The position numbers were made by a program, and so were the translations under genes. Source: Jaapia argillacea MUCL 33604 (lineage: Eukaryota; Basidiomycota; Agaricomycetes; Jaapiales; Jaapiaceae). From it: a DNA stretch of 64,000 nucleotides. Below, in pieces: positions 1 to 15,351 of this stretch. The notes below the pieces were generated by a model. It did no database searches and was not told where the DNA came from. It saw only the letters and a program-made list of their open reading frames with translations. Positions within the stretch are counted from its first letter, which is position 1, and every line of letters starts with the position of its first letter. The DNA lies in assembly GCA_000697665.1 (NCBI GenBank), contig KL197713.1, forward strand, positions 429,605 through 493,604, written 5' to 3'.

Positions 1-314
1 TCTGAGTGTCAAACGTCGCACGGACATTTGAGATCAGCCGATGCTCAATTGATTTGCGCTAGGGACGTCAAAACGACCTCAATCAGTGACAAGCTGACCT
101 CGAGTGCAAGACCGTTGTCGTGCCTCTGAATCGACCTCTGGAAAACATCCCCCCGGTATGGTGGTGTATGATCACGCTGAGGAGCAGCTAATCCGGCGTT
201 TCAAGAATTCACCGGTAATCGAAGTCATATTTCTTCAACAGCAACTTTCCATTTTTCAGATTTGCGTCCCCTCCTGCTTTATCGAAATTTGCATACCATC
301 AGCACGTCCATACC
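1..314. other. Upstream region of argininosuccinate lyase
   Basis: No convincing gene. The only open frame here (from about 104) reads into the ASL 5' region in another frame and has no recognisable motif. The stretch presumably holds the ASL promoter and 5' UTR and possibly the end of a neighbour outside the window. Confidence 0.5.
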
Positions 315-2086
<1,772 letters not shown>

Positions 2087-2812
2087 GTGGAGCTAGCTGG
2101 GGTCATCGAGAACGATCCAGGACGTGTGCCAGTCACATAAGCCCTATCAATCGTGTGCGAGAGCCTCGCTACCCAAGGGAGTCAGCCAGGTAGCGAATGA
2201 TAGCGGAGCGGAAGCAAAGGCACGCGGGCGAGAGATCGATCGTAACCTAACCCAACCGCGAGACGAAACGTGGCGGTTGTAGCAACTTCTAGACCAAGTC
2301 CACTGAGGGGCCAGCAGAAAGCCAGATCAAGGATGAACTTTCCTGGCGGCCGGTGCTGGATGGGACTGGGGGAAGGAACTCGATGAAGGCCAGTGTGTGG
2401 GAATTTGGCAAGAAATAAACTATTTTCGAGACTCCACGAGAGCCGTGTTGGGAGGAACAAGAGTCAAGCGCAGACTATTTTTCCCTTGGTGGCGCAGGAG
2501 CGGGGGGTTTCAACTTCAGACCCAGGCCGCGCCGAAAGCTAAAGCGGCAACAATGAGACAAGACCGTTATTGTAACGACAGGAGACAAAGGAGAGACGGC
2601 AGCAAGACAGTTGGTGTATTAATGTAGCGTGTTGATTGATTGCGAGACTGAGGCGCGGAAAAGTCGTTGTCGAAGTTGTTGTGTTTCACAGGGTCAGTGT
2701 CGCCGGAAGAACTCAAGCGAGCCGTTGGCGGTTGGTCAACCGAATTGATCTGAGATTGCCCGTCGCCACGTGATACCATCCATGCTGCTGACGCGTCCCC
2801 AGCCTCCGTAGC

Positions 2813-2819
2813 TATATAA
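2813..2819 (+). promoter_or_regulatory. TATA box of the AN1 zinc-finger gene
   Basis: TATATAA inside gctatataag, followed by a pyrimidine-rich stretch typical of fungal transcription start regions, about 175 bp before the ATG at 2994. With the leader intron removed the spliced leader would be roughly 80-100 nt. It is the clearest TATA box seen in the window. Confidence 0.6.
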
Positions 2820-2892
2820 GCCTCCTCCGCTCCTCCTCCTTCCGACTGCTCCCTATCCACATCCACTCTGCTCTTTCACCCACCACCCCCTC

Positions 2893-2954
2893 GTAAGTAT
2901 TCCGTACCATCTCCATGTTCCTGTCGTACTGACTATCCGCCGTTGAACACACAG
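2893..2954 (+). other. Probable 5'-UTR intron of the AN1 gene
   Basis: Donor GTAAGT at 2893 and acceptor CACACAG ending at 2954 define a 62-nt intron before the start codon, the usual intron length here. A leader intron is common in highly expressed fungal housekeeping genes. It is inferred from splice-site quality only. Confidence 0.5.
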
Positions 2955-2993
2955 GCCTTATCTTACCCCTCACCACCCCCTCACACGACCAGA

Positions 2994-3287
2994 ATGCCCG
3001 CTAAGAAGCGTTGTCAGTTCACCGGGGAGGAGCGATGCAATTCTGCTGCCTTACGTATTGTCGGGTCATGTCCACATTGTCGCAGTGACTTCTGCGGATC
3101 GGTGCGTCTTCCACGTCATTCGTCTCGTTGTTGGTCGCTAACCTGAGCCCTACCGCCTTTCTAGCATCGTTTACCCGAGTACCACAATTGTACCAATCTC
3201 CAGGACTGTCGTCAGCAGGCTTTCGACCGCAATAAGGCCAAGCTAGAGAGCGAACGCACGGTTGCATCCAAGATGGCCACCGCGTAA
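2994..3287 (+). CDS. Small AN1-type zinc-finger protein
   Basis: A 76-residue protein made of one AN1 zinc finger. Two exons with a 63-nt intron at 3102-3164. The finger reads C-x2-C type: CQFTGEERC, then CPHC, FC, the pair HRLPEYHNC, and a final C in QDC, giving the usual AN1 set of Cys and His ligands. A charged helix (NKAKLESERTVASKM) follows. AN1 proteins of this size bind ubiquitin-pathway or Cdc48/proteasome components and are often stress induced; that role is inferred from the family. The short length and absence of an A20 or ubiquitin-like domain set it apart from larger AN1 proteins. The ATG at 2994 is the first after the leader intron and precedes the finger by six codons. Confidence 0.88.
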
Positions 3288-4053
3288 CACTCCTTCACCT
3301 CACCCCATCATCTCCACCACCATCATCGTTTGCTTCACTTTCCCCACCCCGCGCTTTCCCCTTATGGATGCTGTATACACACACCACGGACATACACCCA
3401 TTGCCGACGCACGTTCATATTCTCTGTAATGATCTGCCTAGTTTTGTATCTTTTCTTCAGTCAATTGGATTTACCTAGATGTGCTGCTATACAGCATACT
3501 AATATCATACATGGGCCATACATACTGTGTAGTGTTGGCTTTCTATAGGAGAATTAATGCTTTCCGAGTCTTTTCCAATGTCGCTAGCGCCATCAACCCT
3601 CATGGGTCTTGTGAGCTCGCAATTCTCCTTGATTTGGCTTTCGGGAGGGAAACTTGGCAGTCTGTCTGGATCGATGAGGAGGTGATGGGTCTCCTTGTGA
3701 TGTCTCGTGGCCCAGAGCAAATAAAGCACAGTCCGTATCCAACCGACCCATATAATACAGAGCAATTCACGATGGTCAAGATTTCGCAGCGTTTGAATTC
3801 CCCTCCAAGTTCCTAGTGGTGGTCAGTGCTTCCACAGCCGTTTGACTGAGAGAATTCTGACTTGACGTCCACAGAGTCCGACTTTGTCGATCTCCACGGT
3901 CGCAGCACGCTTATCACCACGTGGATTTCGATCACATTCACCTCCACAAGCAGTTGATTTAGAGCCCCTATGTGCGTTGCCATCCATCCATATGGCTTCA
4001 GTGCAATGCTCACCAACGATCACAACGTTTTCTAACTGCCACGTATCTTGACC
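3288..4053. other. Intergenic region, AN1 gene to aminotransferase
   Basis: About 0.77 kb without a supported gene. The left part is the pyrimidine-rich 3' UTR of the AN1 gene; the right part should contain the aminotransferase promoter. Minus-strand frames at 3505-4074 show no motif. Confidence 0.5.
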
Positions 4054-5823
<1,770 letters not shown>

Positions 5824-6788
5824 GATTTATGAGATCGCGGGAAGCTGGGATTTGAAATGAAATGATTGTAGGATACACTGATTTGTGGAACGGAGGGCCT
5901 GGATGGATGACGCTGTAGAATGGAATATTTTGCAATTTCTCGGGACTGCTAACACTAGAGTGCTCTCGATGTGCGGTTCCGACGCCGGAGGCAGAGGTTA
6001 AACAGCTTCTGTGCCTCCAGCCAAAGTGCAGGTGTGGGAGAAGTGGTCCGTTGGTCCAGGGCGGACCTGCTATGACGATGACGTCAGGCACGGTCTGGAC
6101 TGCGTCTGTCTCGTCAAGCTCCAAGTTGTTGACAAGATGACCTCCGGCAACGCCCTCCGATGCACTCTATTCGCAAGAGTATTTTCTGTTCTTGTTGCTA
6201 TATACGACCATCTTCTGTCTCTGTCTCTTCTTCCGTAGGCCATCTTCTCCTCCTCCCCCTGCCCTCTCAAGTTATCCCCCTGCCTCCACCCACCGCCACC
6301 CTCCTAGTCGCGTGGTAGCTGCGCCCCCAGATCGTGCACCGTGCCATCGCTCGATATCCTGACTAACGGTACATGCCTGCTCGCCTCTGGCTTGCCCATT
6401 CAACTGCCGTTCAATACGCCGACTCCAGGTCTTGCGTCATTATTAACTCTGTGCCCTCCCATCCATCAACTCCGTGGTAGTGCCTCCTCGTGTGAGTTGT
6501 ACAGCATACGCCGCTGTCGTACAAGCTCGGATCTTATTAAGGCGTCCTTCGGAGTGCGTCCCCTTCTCTCAACTTACCATCGTTTTCATTCTAACCTTAC
6601 TCTCTACTTTTCTAATGGGTATCATAGTGTCATTGGTTGATCCAAGGTCGCTTGTACAACCTATCCTATCGTCCAAAGCTGGTGCTCGGGAAGAAGGTCG
6701 ATCCACGCCGCCTCCAAGGCCGGCTTCTCCTTCTCCGCTATCGCAGAGGAACATCCAGGCGAGCCGCACAGTCCTCTCGCCCTCCGCC
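5824..6788. other. Intergenic region before PP4R1-like gene
   Basis: About 1 kb. It holds the aminotransferase 3' UTR and the promoter/leader of the PP4R1-like gene. A TATATA string occurs near 6199. Frames upstream of 6789 are open on + (an ATG at 6474 is in frame with the next gene), so the true start of that gene could lie inside this stretch. Confidence 0.45.
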
Positions 6789-9700
6789 ATGTATCCCATG
6801 GCGTCATCATCGTCATCTCTTTTGGACGACCCGTATGAAGCTCGTCATCCATCCCCTTCCTACGCCTATCTCTCACCATCTTCCCCCCTCCACGAAGGTT
6901 CTCCTCTGCCACCTTTCTCCTCATCCCCCCCGCTAGATACGGCTTCAAGCGGTCCCCCTTCATTCATTCAGACTGAAGCTGTGGACGCGCTCGGCGCATC
7001 CCATGATGCTCTTGATCTCTCCTTTGATGATGACTCGCTCAGTACATTGGAGAAAATCTATTTATTCTCGCAGAGCAAGGCGAGTTTTCATCGGTTAGGA
7101 TTTCTACATAAATCTTGGATTCAGTGACTGAAATCAAATTATCAGGGTTTACATTGCTCATACCCTAGTGTCCTTCCTTCCCGAAGTTGATCCGGCGGAA
7201 GCTGTCGAGTATGTCCTGCCACTGCTTACCGCTCTGGTTATCGATGAAGGTTCGTCATTTACTTTCTTTGTATCTGCTTCTACTTATTCACGGGCCCCGG
7301 AACTTAGCAGAAGACTCAGTCAAGGAGGCCTTGGCCACCGAGCTTGTGCACATTATGTGGTGGTTTTTCACTGTACGCAACCATTTGCTCTCTTCACCCC
7401 AATTTAGGACCACGGATTTTGACACGAATATGATCCCAGAACTGTCGCCTGTACTTAGAGGTCGAGGGTGAAGAACCTCCAGATACCGAGGACCCTCTCA
7501 TCCCCGTCGCTGCATTCACACCAATTTTGGGTACTCTCTTATTGAGTCCCAATGGGAAGATTGGCGGACCCGCCCGCGCGGCCGTCGTCGAAATGCTTGT
7601 CAAGATGCACAAGGCGCGAGGAAACGACGAAGATGCTGGTTTGTTTGGGAAGGATGAGATGTTGTTGTTTGAACGGGAGTTGCTCTATCAGGTAATAATT
7701 GGGATGAGCAGATTAGATCTGGATGGGGAAGATGGCTTCGGCGAAGACGATGGTAGTGACGAAGACGATGGTCGTCCCGAGGTCTGGTGGACCGCGCCAT
7801 CCACCCCTGCCGATCCCAATCTTTTCCCCGCTACACCCGACGTCTCCTTCAACCCGTACTTTCCGGCGCTCCCCACTGTCCCTGAAGAACCAGGCCAGTT
7901 AACATCGTCTACGCCTTCCCCTCCAATCACTTCGACCGAAACTCCTTCGCAGGTGAGACCTTCACCTAGTTCTGCTCTACCAAAAGCCCCTGCACCGTCA
8001 CCGTCGTCGTTCTCAACATCATCCTCTGGGCAGTCTTCACTCGAAGCCACACCAGAACTCTCTCCTGCCACTCAAACATCGCCATCGTCTTCTACTCCCC
8101 GATTATCTCCGGTTTCTCCCCCATCCCCTCCAGAGCCCCTGTCACCACCTTTCCAGCCTCGGCTTCCTGATCCTATCATTCGCGGAAGAGACCCCATACT
8201 TGACCAAGAACAACCTGCGTCTGGTCAACCATGGCACATCGAAAATCCTGTCTCGAGGGTAGTCTTGGAAGAGTACACCCCAGAGCTCTCCAGAAGGACA
8301 CCAGAGGTAGAGACACCCCCGCTACATCCTACATCGGTGTTTGAATCTGATCCCGAGGAGCCTGAACATGATACGGGTGAACAAGCTGCTCTTGGTCGGC
8401 TCTCCAGCATGAGTTTGATGGCCGCAGTGGCCGCAAGTGGTCCGTCTTCACATCCTTCTTGTCGTGCACTAACGAGGAATGCTTACTCCATGCCGAATAT
8501 TTTAGGGACATTGGACGAGGAGACTCAGGTCGCTTTCGTGAGGGAAGTCGATCGTGTCGGCCGGGATGCGACATATTGGGTTCGACGGGAAGCCTCGTTC
8601 GCTGTTGGAGCGTTGGCTAAGGTTGTCCCCTTTGAGATAGTCATCTCCTCCCTGGTGGGTATCATTCTGTTAGCCGAATGCCTCGAGGGCTGTTGCTGAC
8701 AGTTTACTGCTTCAACAGCTCCCTTTGTTCGACTCTCTACGGCAAGATCTCGTCTGGCAGGTTCGACATTCTGCTTTATTCGCATTACCTGCTCTCCTTT
8801 CGCGCTTGTCGCCTCAAGAGCGTCAGAACCTTGCCCTTAAAACCCTTTTGCCATTGTCGATGGATCTCTCTCCCCAAGTGCGATCCGGTGTTCTGGAGGC
8901 CCTCGGGGAAGTGATCCACAGTTTTCACGAGGATACGGAGGGCCCCCCCGCGGAATTAATAGGCTTGTTTCTGGGGAGGAGGGAGAGCGACGTGCGACAT
9001 CGCTGGCGAGAAGGTCAAAAGGTCATTTTGAATGGCCATATCACTTCAAAATCCAAGTGGACGGAGACCCTCACGACCTCGGCACTAACCCACGTAGAAG
9101 ATCCGAATCGTCCACTTATCTGCGCCTTCAATTATCCCGCTGTTGTTTTGACTTTGGGTAAAGGCCGATGGGACGAGTTACGAGATGAGTACCTAAGTTT
9201 GGCGCGGAACCCTGCTCCAAGGGTGCGCAAGACTATGGCAGCGAGCGTTGGTGAGATCGCGAAAATTATAGGGCCAGAGAATGCGAAGAGGGATTTGATG
9301 GGCGTTTGGCTGAACGCTGTGAAATCTGAAGAGTGGGAGGAGCGGATGAAAGCTATAGAGTGCTTGGAGGTGTTTATTGGGGCATTGGGGAAGGATGAAC
9401 AAAGCACTGTGTTGGATGGATTGCAAGCAGCTTGGAAGGCGGGTCTGTTGAAGGGTTGGAGGGAAAGAGAGGTCGCGACAAAATCGCTCCAATCCTTGGT
9501 TGGCCTGGTAAAGGACCAGCCGAGTCGGCTGACGGCCCTGTTGGATTTGGCATTACAAGACGACGTCGCGGCTGTGAGGATGGCAGCTGTGAACCTGGTG
9601 AGAATTCATGTGTTCCACCGTGTTACGGCAGTTGTCTAATCCGTGCCCAGATCTCTCTGTTTCTCACCTCCTTTAGTGAAATCCGGGACAAGCTCGCGGC

Positions 9701-10133
9701 AGATATTCGCATGCTTGCTACCTCCTCATCTTTCCGCAAACGGAACACCTTTGTGGCATGCCAGGAGGCATTGGTACGTTCTCCTGCAGGCGCAAAGATA
9801 GTTCTCGAAGACGGATTTTGGGAGATGATAATCATCCTAAGTACAGACAGCATCACCGACGTCCGCATTGCTGTTGCCAGACTCGTCAGCCTCGTCCGTG
9901 GTGAGTTCCCTTCTCGGTTTCCCTGCTATGCCTGTCTGAGGAGGCCAATAGATCGATTCTTTACGTCTTCCCTACCCCCTCCTGTTCAACATCTTATCAA
10001 GGGCTTTCGCTTGGATACCTCGAGAGAAGTTCGAGCATTCTTTCCCCTGGTCAATGTGATCAACCTGACATCAGATATGCCCTCGTCGCCCACGGCCATC
10101 TTTTCTCGACCCCCTCCCTGCCGACCTGACTAG
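6789..10133 (+). CDS. PP4R1-like phosphatase 4 regulatory subunit (HEAT repeats)
   Basis: Scaffold/regulatory subunit expected to bind the PP4 catalytic subunit. Introns inferred at 7094-7145, 7250-7310, 7373-7460, 8440-8505, 8655-8718, 9598-9650 and 9901-9951. The N-terminus is Ser/Pro-rich. It is followed by helical HEAT-type segments (VYIAHTLVSFLPEVDP; ATELVHIMWWFFT; FTPILGTLLLSPNGKIGGPAR), then an acidic and Pro/Ser-rich linker (about 7730-8400), then a long run of HEAT repeats (FDSLRQDLVWQVRHSALFAL; LALKTLLPLSMDLSPQVRSG; NPAPRVRKTMAASVGEIAK; LQDDVAAVRMAAVNL; LSTDSITDVRIAVARLVSLV). This layout is that of fungal PP4R1 homologues. The intron at 7373-7460 is the least certain, because ordinary reading-through shifts frame. 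The start and the last 40 residues are also uncertain: an in-frame ATG lies at 6474, and the C-terminus after REVRAFF looks unlike a HEAT end. Confidence 0.75.
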
Positions 10134-10735
10134 GGCCCCGCTTCCCGAGCACTCTCCTCACCTCCTCGAGGCGGCGCCACGGAGCCGTGCCAGTCACTTT
10201 TGGCCTCCAGTACAGCCAGTCTGATCGGACCTCGCCCGTCCAATATCATAGCCGAAGACTTCGGCCAGTTCGTTGACCACAGCCCTGTTTTCGCACAGAT
10301 GCTGCGTTGTCTTCCGACTGCCACAGAAGTCGGGCAGGACGTTATGTCCGCACTGTTTATTCATATGAATCGCCCCATCTAATCATCATAGTCTACGAGA
10401 CCTTCACATGGATTGTGCTCTTTGTATTTTATCACCATTTGTATCCATTGATCCATTGTATTCATTTGCACATCGATTGCTGTGTGTATGGCTTCTGATG
10501 ATGAACTGTTGATTTCATCCACGACGAGGCGCTGGCAACTTGAAGAGTCGAAACCCAAACAATGTTGCGGCATCAGGGTAAATTTGATTTTGCGCCACGA
10601 GGCTTTGTGGGAGAACATTTTAGTTCCTCCTGTTTTGGTCCATTCTTGGCTCTCCCATCCTTCTAGAGCATTGGTCTCCTCACCGCACCATACCGTCGAC
10701 CGGTAACCTTCCACTCTTTCAACACACACATCATC
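10134..10735. other. Intergenic region, PP4R1-like to MARVEL-like gene
   Basis: About 0.6 kb. A short open frame at 10200-10382 could be a missed C-terminal exon of the PP4R1-like gene but has no motif. The remainder is 3' UTR and promoter; no RNA gene was seen. Confidence 0.45.
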
Positions 10736-12202
10736 ATGTCACTTATTCTCTATCTGCGATGCTTATTCTTTGGTGAGTTCACTAGGCAATACCGACGCTC
10801 ATGGCTAACTGTCAACAAAGGTCTATTCATCGTCTGTAACGCCATCATTTGCAGCGTTGCCGTCTGGCATCTCAGTCTCGCGCAGGCTGTCGGGTACAAT
10901 CGTAAGTCCGCGCACTATCAAGCTACCCACCACCTCCTTACGTCGCAGTCATTCTAGCTCAAATCGATACTTTCCTCATTTTCCTCGGCGCGTTTGCTCT
11001 CGCCTTCATATTTACGATGTTCGTGAATATTTCTCTCTGATATTCTCTGGAACTCAACTTTTGATACGCAGCATCTTCGTCAATCTCGCTCGCCGAAGAG
11101 CTGTAACGAGCCATGTTTGGTTTGAGTGTTTGTGGGTCGGACTCTTTTGGGTGATGGAACTTGGTGAGTTCCGACCAGGAATCTCCGTAGCCTTGTCTCA
11201 TCGCCTTCTAGCCGGCGCAGCTGCCCTCACTGCGATATTTCCCAATATCATGTGTGATGCACAAGGTGAGTTTCATCAGGTTTTTGTAGATCACTCTTTG
11301 ACAGGGGATTTCTAGTGGAGTCTCTTGCTCGTCAGTCTTGCACATCGTCCAAAGTTTTGCTGGCTTTCTCTTGGATATGCACGATCGTTGGTAAGGCCCA
11401 GTCCCGACACTACATCTGGTTTGCTGACGCATCCACAACAGTGCTGCTCTACTTCATCATCTTGGTTGTGTCTGCTATCATCCACCACCAGCAGAATACA
11501 CATGTCTGGCACTCCCGTGTCTGGGATTTCCCATGGTTTGCGTCTCATCTGTCTCTCAAGAACTTGCCGGAACTCCCGTCTCCTGCCACCAAACCACGGG
11601 CTGGGCCGCGCCCTCTGAGCTTGGCCGCTCCTCAGCCACGTCGTGCAGTACCCGCGGAAATTTACTCCCATCGCGCAGGCCTTGACTCTCAATACGAGAT
11701 TGAACATTATCGTCCGCCCACCACGATAGCTGAGCGCCCAGTACCACCCGTTCCCGCTGCAGCCCCTCCCCAACACATGGTACAGGCTTCGAGACAGGCA
11801 GTAGCCTTACCCTCTGTCCCCTCGCTGTATCCGCATCATATGCAGTCCACCATGGCACCAGCCACGCGGCTACCGGCCCTTCGAAGTCAAACCCATCCTC
11901 AAGCTTCGTCAGGGCCTAATCCACTTGGCGAGTGGCCTCGTGCGGACATATTGACACGTGCACGAAGTGATCGTCGAAAAGGACCCCCCTCCTCATTCCA
12001 ATCTACTTCAACCAAGGCTACTTCTCGTCCACCGCCCTCCATGGCGGTGTCGAATCAGCCAACGTCCCCCACGCGTCCTCGTCCCACAGGTCCCCGGACC
12101 CGCTCAAGTTCGTCTGAGTCACAGTCACATCGGCCACCACCCTTGGACTTGTCAAATATCAGTTCCTTCCGGAACATGGATTCACGAACGCGACGCGGAT
12201 AG
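10736..12202 (+). CDS. MARVEL-like four-helix membrane protein 1
   Basis: Integral membrane protein with four hydrophobic segments spread over six or seven short exons: GLFIVCNAIICSVAVWHLSL, TFLIFLGAFALAFIFTIIF, a WVGLFWVMELAGAAALTAIF stretch, and VLLYFIILVVSAIIHH after a short Cys-containing loop. An arginine-rich cytoplasmic loop (NLARRRAVTSHVWFECLW) separates helices 2 and 3. The last exon is a long Pro/Ser/Arg-rich tail (11520-12202) of low complexity. Topology and the WFE-W motif match fungal MARVEL-domain proteins, which act in membrane apposition or cortical domains; no specific function can be assigned. Two paralogues occur in the window, one directly downstream. Exon ends were set by GT-AG sites that keep the helices in frame; the first ATG follows a hydrophobic first exon of 12 codons. 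Confidence 0.72.
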
Positions 12203-12912
12203 AGACGATTATGAGGACGATTATGAGGACGATCTTGGGCTGGCCCAGCTGTTCCTTTTGTAGCTTATCATATGGACCGTACCGCTACAGTAACGGTATT
12301 AGTGTATTAGGTTTCGTAGATGTTATCTGGATGTTACGGCAATTCATGGCTTTCAGACGACTTCAAAGTTCAAAGTGGAGCTAGGTTTCAAAATTCAACC
12401 TCACTTTCAAGTCCGTTCCTCGGCCTTCGTCGTGACTGCTACATAAGTAATGATCTGCTAAGCTGCGACTGTTTATTGGCATCCTCTTGCTTTCCATTCT
12501 CCATTACTACTTAGCCAACAATTCCCAGGCCGCCGTTGCCACCATCACGTACAAACCCGACACCGCTTCCTGAAAGACAAGGATTGCATTGTACTTTTCC
12601 ACAACCATTGTTCTTGGCCACCCGCGATCATTGATCTCCCGTTTTGCATAATACCACAATGCACGACCACTGTGGTAGTCCCCCGCTATTGCTGTCTCCT
12701 GGGAGTACCGCAATAGCGCCATTATTCTCTGGCTCTTTTCTCTCTTTTCTTGATTATACCACCGACAGCGATCCACCCTCCACCTTCAGCTTTTCTTCCC
12801 CTTCACGCCTAACGCGGGGCGTTGGCCCTTACGAACGACTGGAACGACGTCTACCTGACCATTTGGCATCTGTTAATCGTTACTTGAAACCTTGGAGTGT
12901 TGCGTCTTGACG
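12203..12912. other. Intergenic region between the two MARVEL-like genes
   Basis: About 0.7 kb. It begins with a 12-nt unit, gacgattatgag, repeated about 2.5 times right after the stop codon (about 12209-12238); in another frame it would encode Asp-Asp-Tyr-Glu. The rest is 3' UTR and promoter with no recognised gene. Confidence 0.45.
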
Positions 12913-14363
12913 ATGCACAACCCAGTAATTGTTGTCCGATTCGTATTCTTCGGTACGTTCGATTCTTTGGTTTTGTCGCGATGTTGATTGTGAATGTCCA
13001 TCTAGCATTACTGGTGTATCTTAACGTCCTAACGCTCGTCGCTTCTGCCATTAACATTGGAGTGACCAAGTCTTCTGGGATATCTGGTGCGTGCAGCCTA
13101 GATTTGCGTGGTTAGGATTGTTGAGACTGACTGGTGGACCTTCCAGTGCCTGGTGCATCTGTATTTGTCCTTGTAAATAGCTGTCTCTTCTTCGTGGCAG
13201 TAGTTGGGTGAGTATCCATACATCCCAGCATCTCGTACCACCGAAACTCACCTATCCTTCACAGCGCATTCGCCGAGCTCGTCACGACCCGAATTAAGAG
13301 TGCACAGGTGGCGGTGGAATGTTCGTGGACTCTCATTTTGAGTGTACTGCAGTTAGGTGAGTGACCCACTCGTTTGTGCCTCAAATTTTATCTCACGCAT
13401 ATGCTTCAGCTGCGAGCCTTGACGTCACCGTAAATGGCCCACCGCTGTTCTGCCGCGCTGATGGTGAGTTTGACAGCTTCAAGTTGGAGGTGGATTTGGC
13501 TAAGATGTTTTGGTAGCTCCTGTGGCAGTTTGTGCCTCGTCGTATCTGCTGATGCCAACAACTTGGCTGGCAAGTGTAACCCGTGAGTACAGCGCTGCTC
13601 TATGCGAGTCGAATATCGAAGGAACTAACTTGACTTCTCAGTTCTCGCATATTTCTTCTCGCTCGTGATCATTTCGGTCGTCCACATGCACTCCCATCAG
13701 GGCATCTGGTGGTCTTCGATATACCAGGTCGCCTGGTTTACACCTCCTTCTAGAAGCCCTCTCCAACCTATCCCCCGTTCTCGACAATCACACTCACCAA
13801 ACTACGCGAATCGTAACCCTTCATGGGTACCATCGTGGATCGACCCACTCTCAGCAACTAGTGGAGGCCAGGAGGACAAAACGAGACCCTTTACAATCGA
13901 TCTACAAATCCCACGAGCGTTACCCACCGATGTTGAAAAGCAGCCCCGATCCACGGGTCCAATCCTGTTTCATCGCCAGAGTCGAGTGGAACACGTCGAG
14001 CGACCGGAATGGGCTAACCAAGCACAAACTCGACGTGGACTGGATGCTCCCTTCGCCGTCGTTCGTAACAACACTCCAACGCCACCTCCACCTCCCGTCC
14101 CCCCCAAAACCTATTATCCTCATCCGACCTCGTCAGATTCAGATTCCAACTCTTCGCATCATACGGTGACGTTTGGTGCGGTAGATAAAGGGAAACGGAG
14201 ACAGTATGCAAAGTCTGGCGAGAGTGAGTGGAGGAGTATGTTTCCTCAAGGGGTGCAAAATGAGGATGAGCCTATTCCGTTGCCTAGTTTGAGTGAGTGG
14301 ATGAGAGTGGAGAGTGGGATTGAGAATCGGACGGTTTCTGGGTCACGGACTGGACCGCGGTGA
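12913..14363 (+). CDS. MARVEL-like four-helix membrane protein 2
   Basis: Paralogue of the preceding gene, same strand, same exon style with at least six short introns. Exon 1 encodes MHNPVIVVRFVFF; later exons give ALLVYLNVLTLVASAINIGV, VFVLVNSCLFFVAVVGAFAEL, VECSWTLILSVLQLAASLDV, and YFFSLVIISVVHMHSHQGIWW. The third helix begins at a VECSW motif that corresponds to WFECLW in copy 1. A Cys pair in the last extracellular loop (FCRAD and VCASS) is present here too. The tail from about 13740 is Pro/Ser/Arg-rich and ends at 14363. The ATG at 12913 is preceded by stops in frame and opens the first hydrophobic helix. Function unknown beyond membrane location. Confidence 0.7.
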
Positions 14364-14592
14364 TTTTTCGTGGAGGTCAAATGATATGTTTATTGTAGCA
14401 CATCCTGAGGCCATTTGGGTATCAGTACTTTGTATCGTTATCACTACACTACGAACCAACGAAATAGAAGAACTTGTATCATTCAAGAAAGCAGCGTTTG
14501 TGGTGGATCAATGGGAGGCGCGGAGTAAGCCAGGAGGGTTAACAACAAGAGGATCGCAATGACGATAGCATGGAATATATGCGAGAATGTCG

Positions 14593-15351
14593 TTACAGTC
14601 CATCTAGTGAGCCTCCCAGGTTGACAATTCTAGCTCTCAACTTTTCGTTCTCCTCTTTGGTATGTGCGAGAACGTTGAGTGTCTCGTTGAGTCTGCGATT
14701 TGTCTCTGCGAGGTCCTTGGCGATTTCTTCCTCCACCTCTCCAGCTCCAACAGCGATTCCTGCAAGAGATCATATCAAATACGACTTCTGTAAAGGGCAA
14801 CTGATGGCGTACCTCCGACGAGTTTGACAAGCCTCCACAAACGCAAGATGATAAGGAGAGAAGCAAGTTCCCTCTCTTTACCCCGCAACACGACTTCCAA
14901 GACGAAAGTGGTGACGATAACGCAGGCATCGAAGAGATGGAGCGATGAATGCAAGACTTCTCCCCCGGGCTTGTAATAAGCCAAACCAAAGGCCCAGATG
15001 GAGAGTGGGATTTCAACCAAGAAGAAAGTGGTGATGGTGAGGGAGATATGAGAGAGGATTTCCAACCAGAGAGGACCTTCGGGGCCTTCTGGCGTACAAC
15101 CTTCGGATAAAAAGCTGTAGCTTAGGTCTGCGAGGACGCATATTGCGTCGATAGCGATCTAGGAAGGGGGAAGATGGTTGGATGGATGGAGGAGGGAGAG
15201 GGAGGAGAGGAGAACGTGCCAGGGTGATAACGAATTTGTGAAGGGGGGCGGACTCGAGAAATTCGCCGGTCCTTTCACGCCAGGTGAGCACCTTCTCTTC
15301 TTCGTTCCCCGCCTCGACATCAGAGGACAGAAGAGGCTGCTGCTCAGACAT
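14593..15351 (-). CDS. HV1: Voltage-gated proton channel (Hv1 family)
   Basis: A 214-residue voltage-sensor-only protein: four transmembrane segments, no pore domain, C-terminal coiled coil. Exons 15351-15220, 15158-14813 and 14759-14593 sum to an exact number of codons. S1 carries the Asp that sets proton selectivity in Hv1 (IDAICVLADL). S3 reads HLFDACVIVTTFVLEVVL with the conserved Asp. S4 reads LIILRLWRLVKLV, i.e. the Hv1 signature R-x-W-R-x-x-R with Lys at the third position. The tail (EVEEEIAKDLAETNRRLNE...) is a heptad coiled coil as used for Hv1 dimerisation. Fungal Hv1 channels are known in basidiomycetes and ascomycetes. Expected role is voltage- and pH-gated proton efflux at the plasma membrane. 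Intron 1 needs a GC donor (15219-15159). An in-frame ATG at 15474 exists but would leave almost no space to the divergent neighbour, so 15351 is preferred. Confidence 0.88.

Larger units (their letters stand above)
2087..2993. other. Intergenic region, ASL to AN1 gene
   Basis: About 0.9 kb holding the ASL 3' UTR and the promoter and leader of the AN1 zinc-finger gene. Open frames here (e.g. 2182-2460 and 2567-2866 on -) show no family motif. A TATA-like box and an apparent 5'-UTR intron sit at the right-hand end and are listed separately. Confidence 0.55.

Noticed and set aside
7693-7712. Possible 20-nt intron after LLYQ in the PP4R1-like gene
   Set aside because: Far too short to be spliced, and reading through keeps the frame.
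7688-8071. 127-residue open frame on - in the PP4R1-like gene
   Set aside because: Antisense shadow of the Asp/Ser/Pro-rich linker, as shown by its Gly/Glu/Ser runs.
12203-12240. Tyr/Asp/Glu repeat as a C-terminal tail of MARVEL-like 1
   Set aside because: It lies after the stop codon in the supported frame and no splice would bring it in frame.
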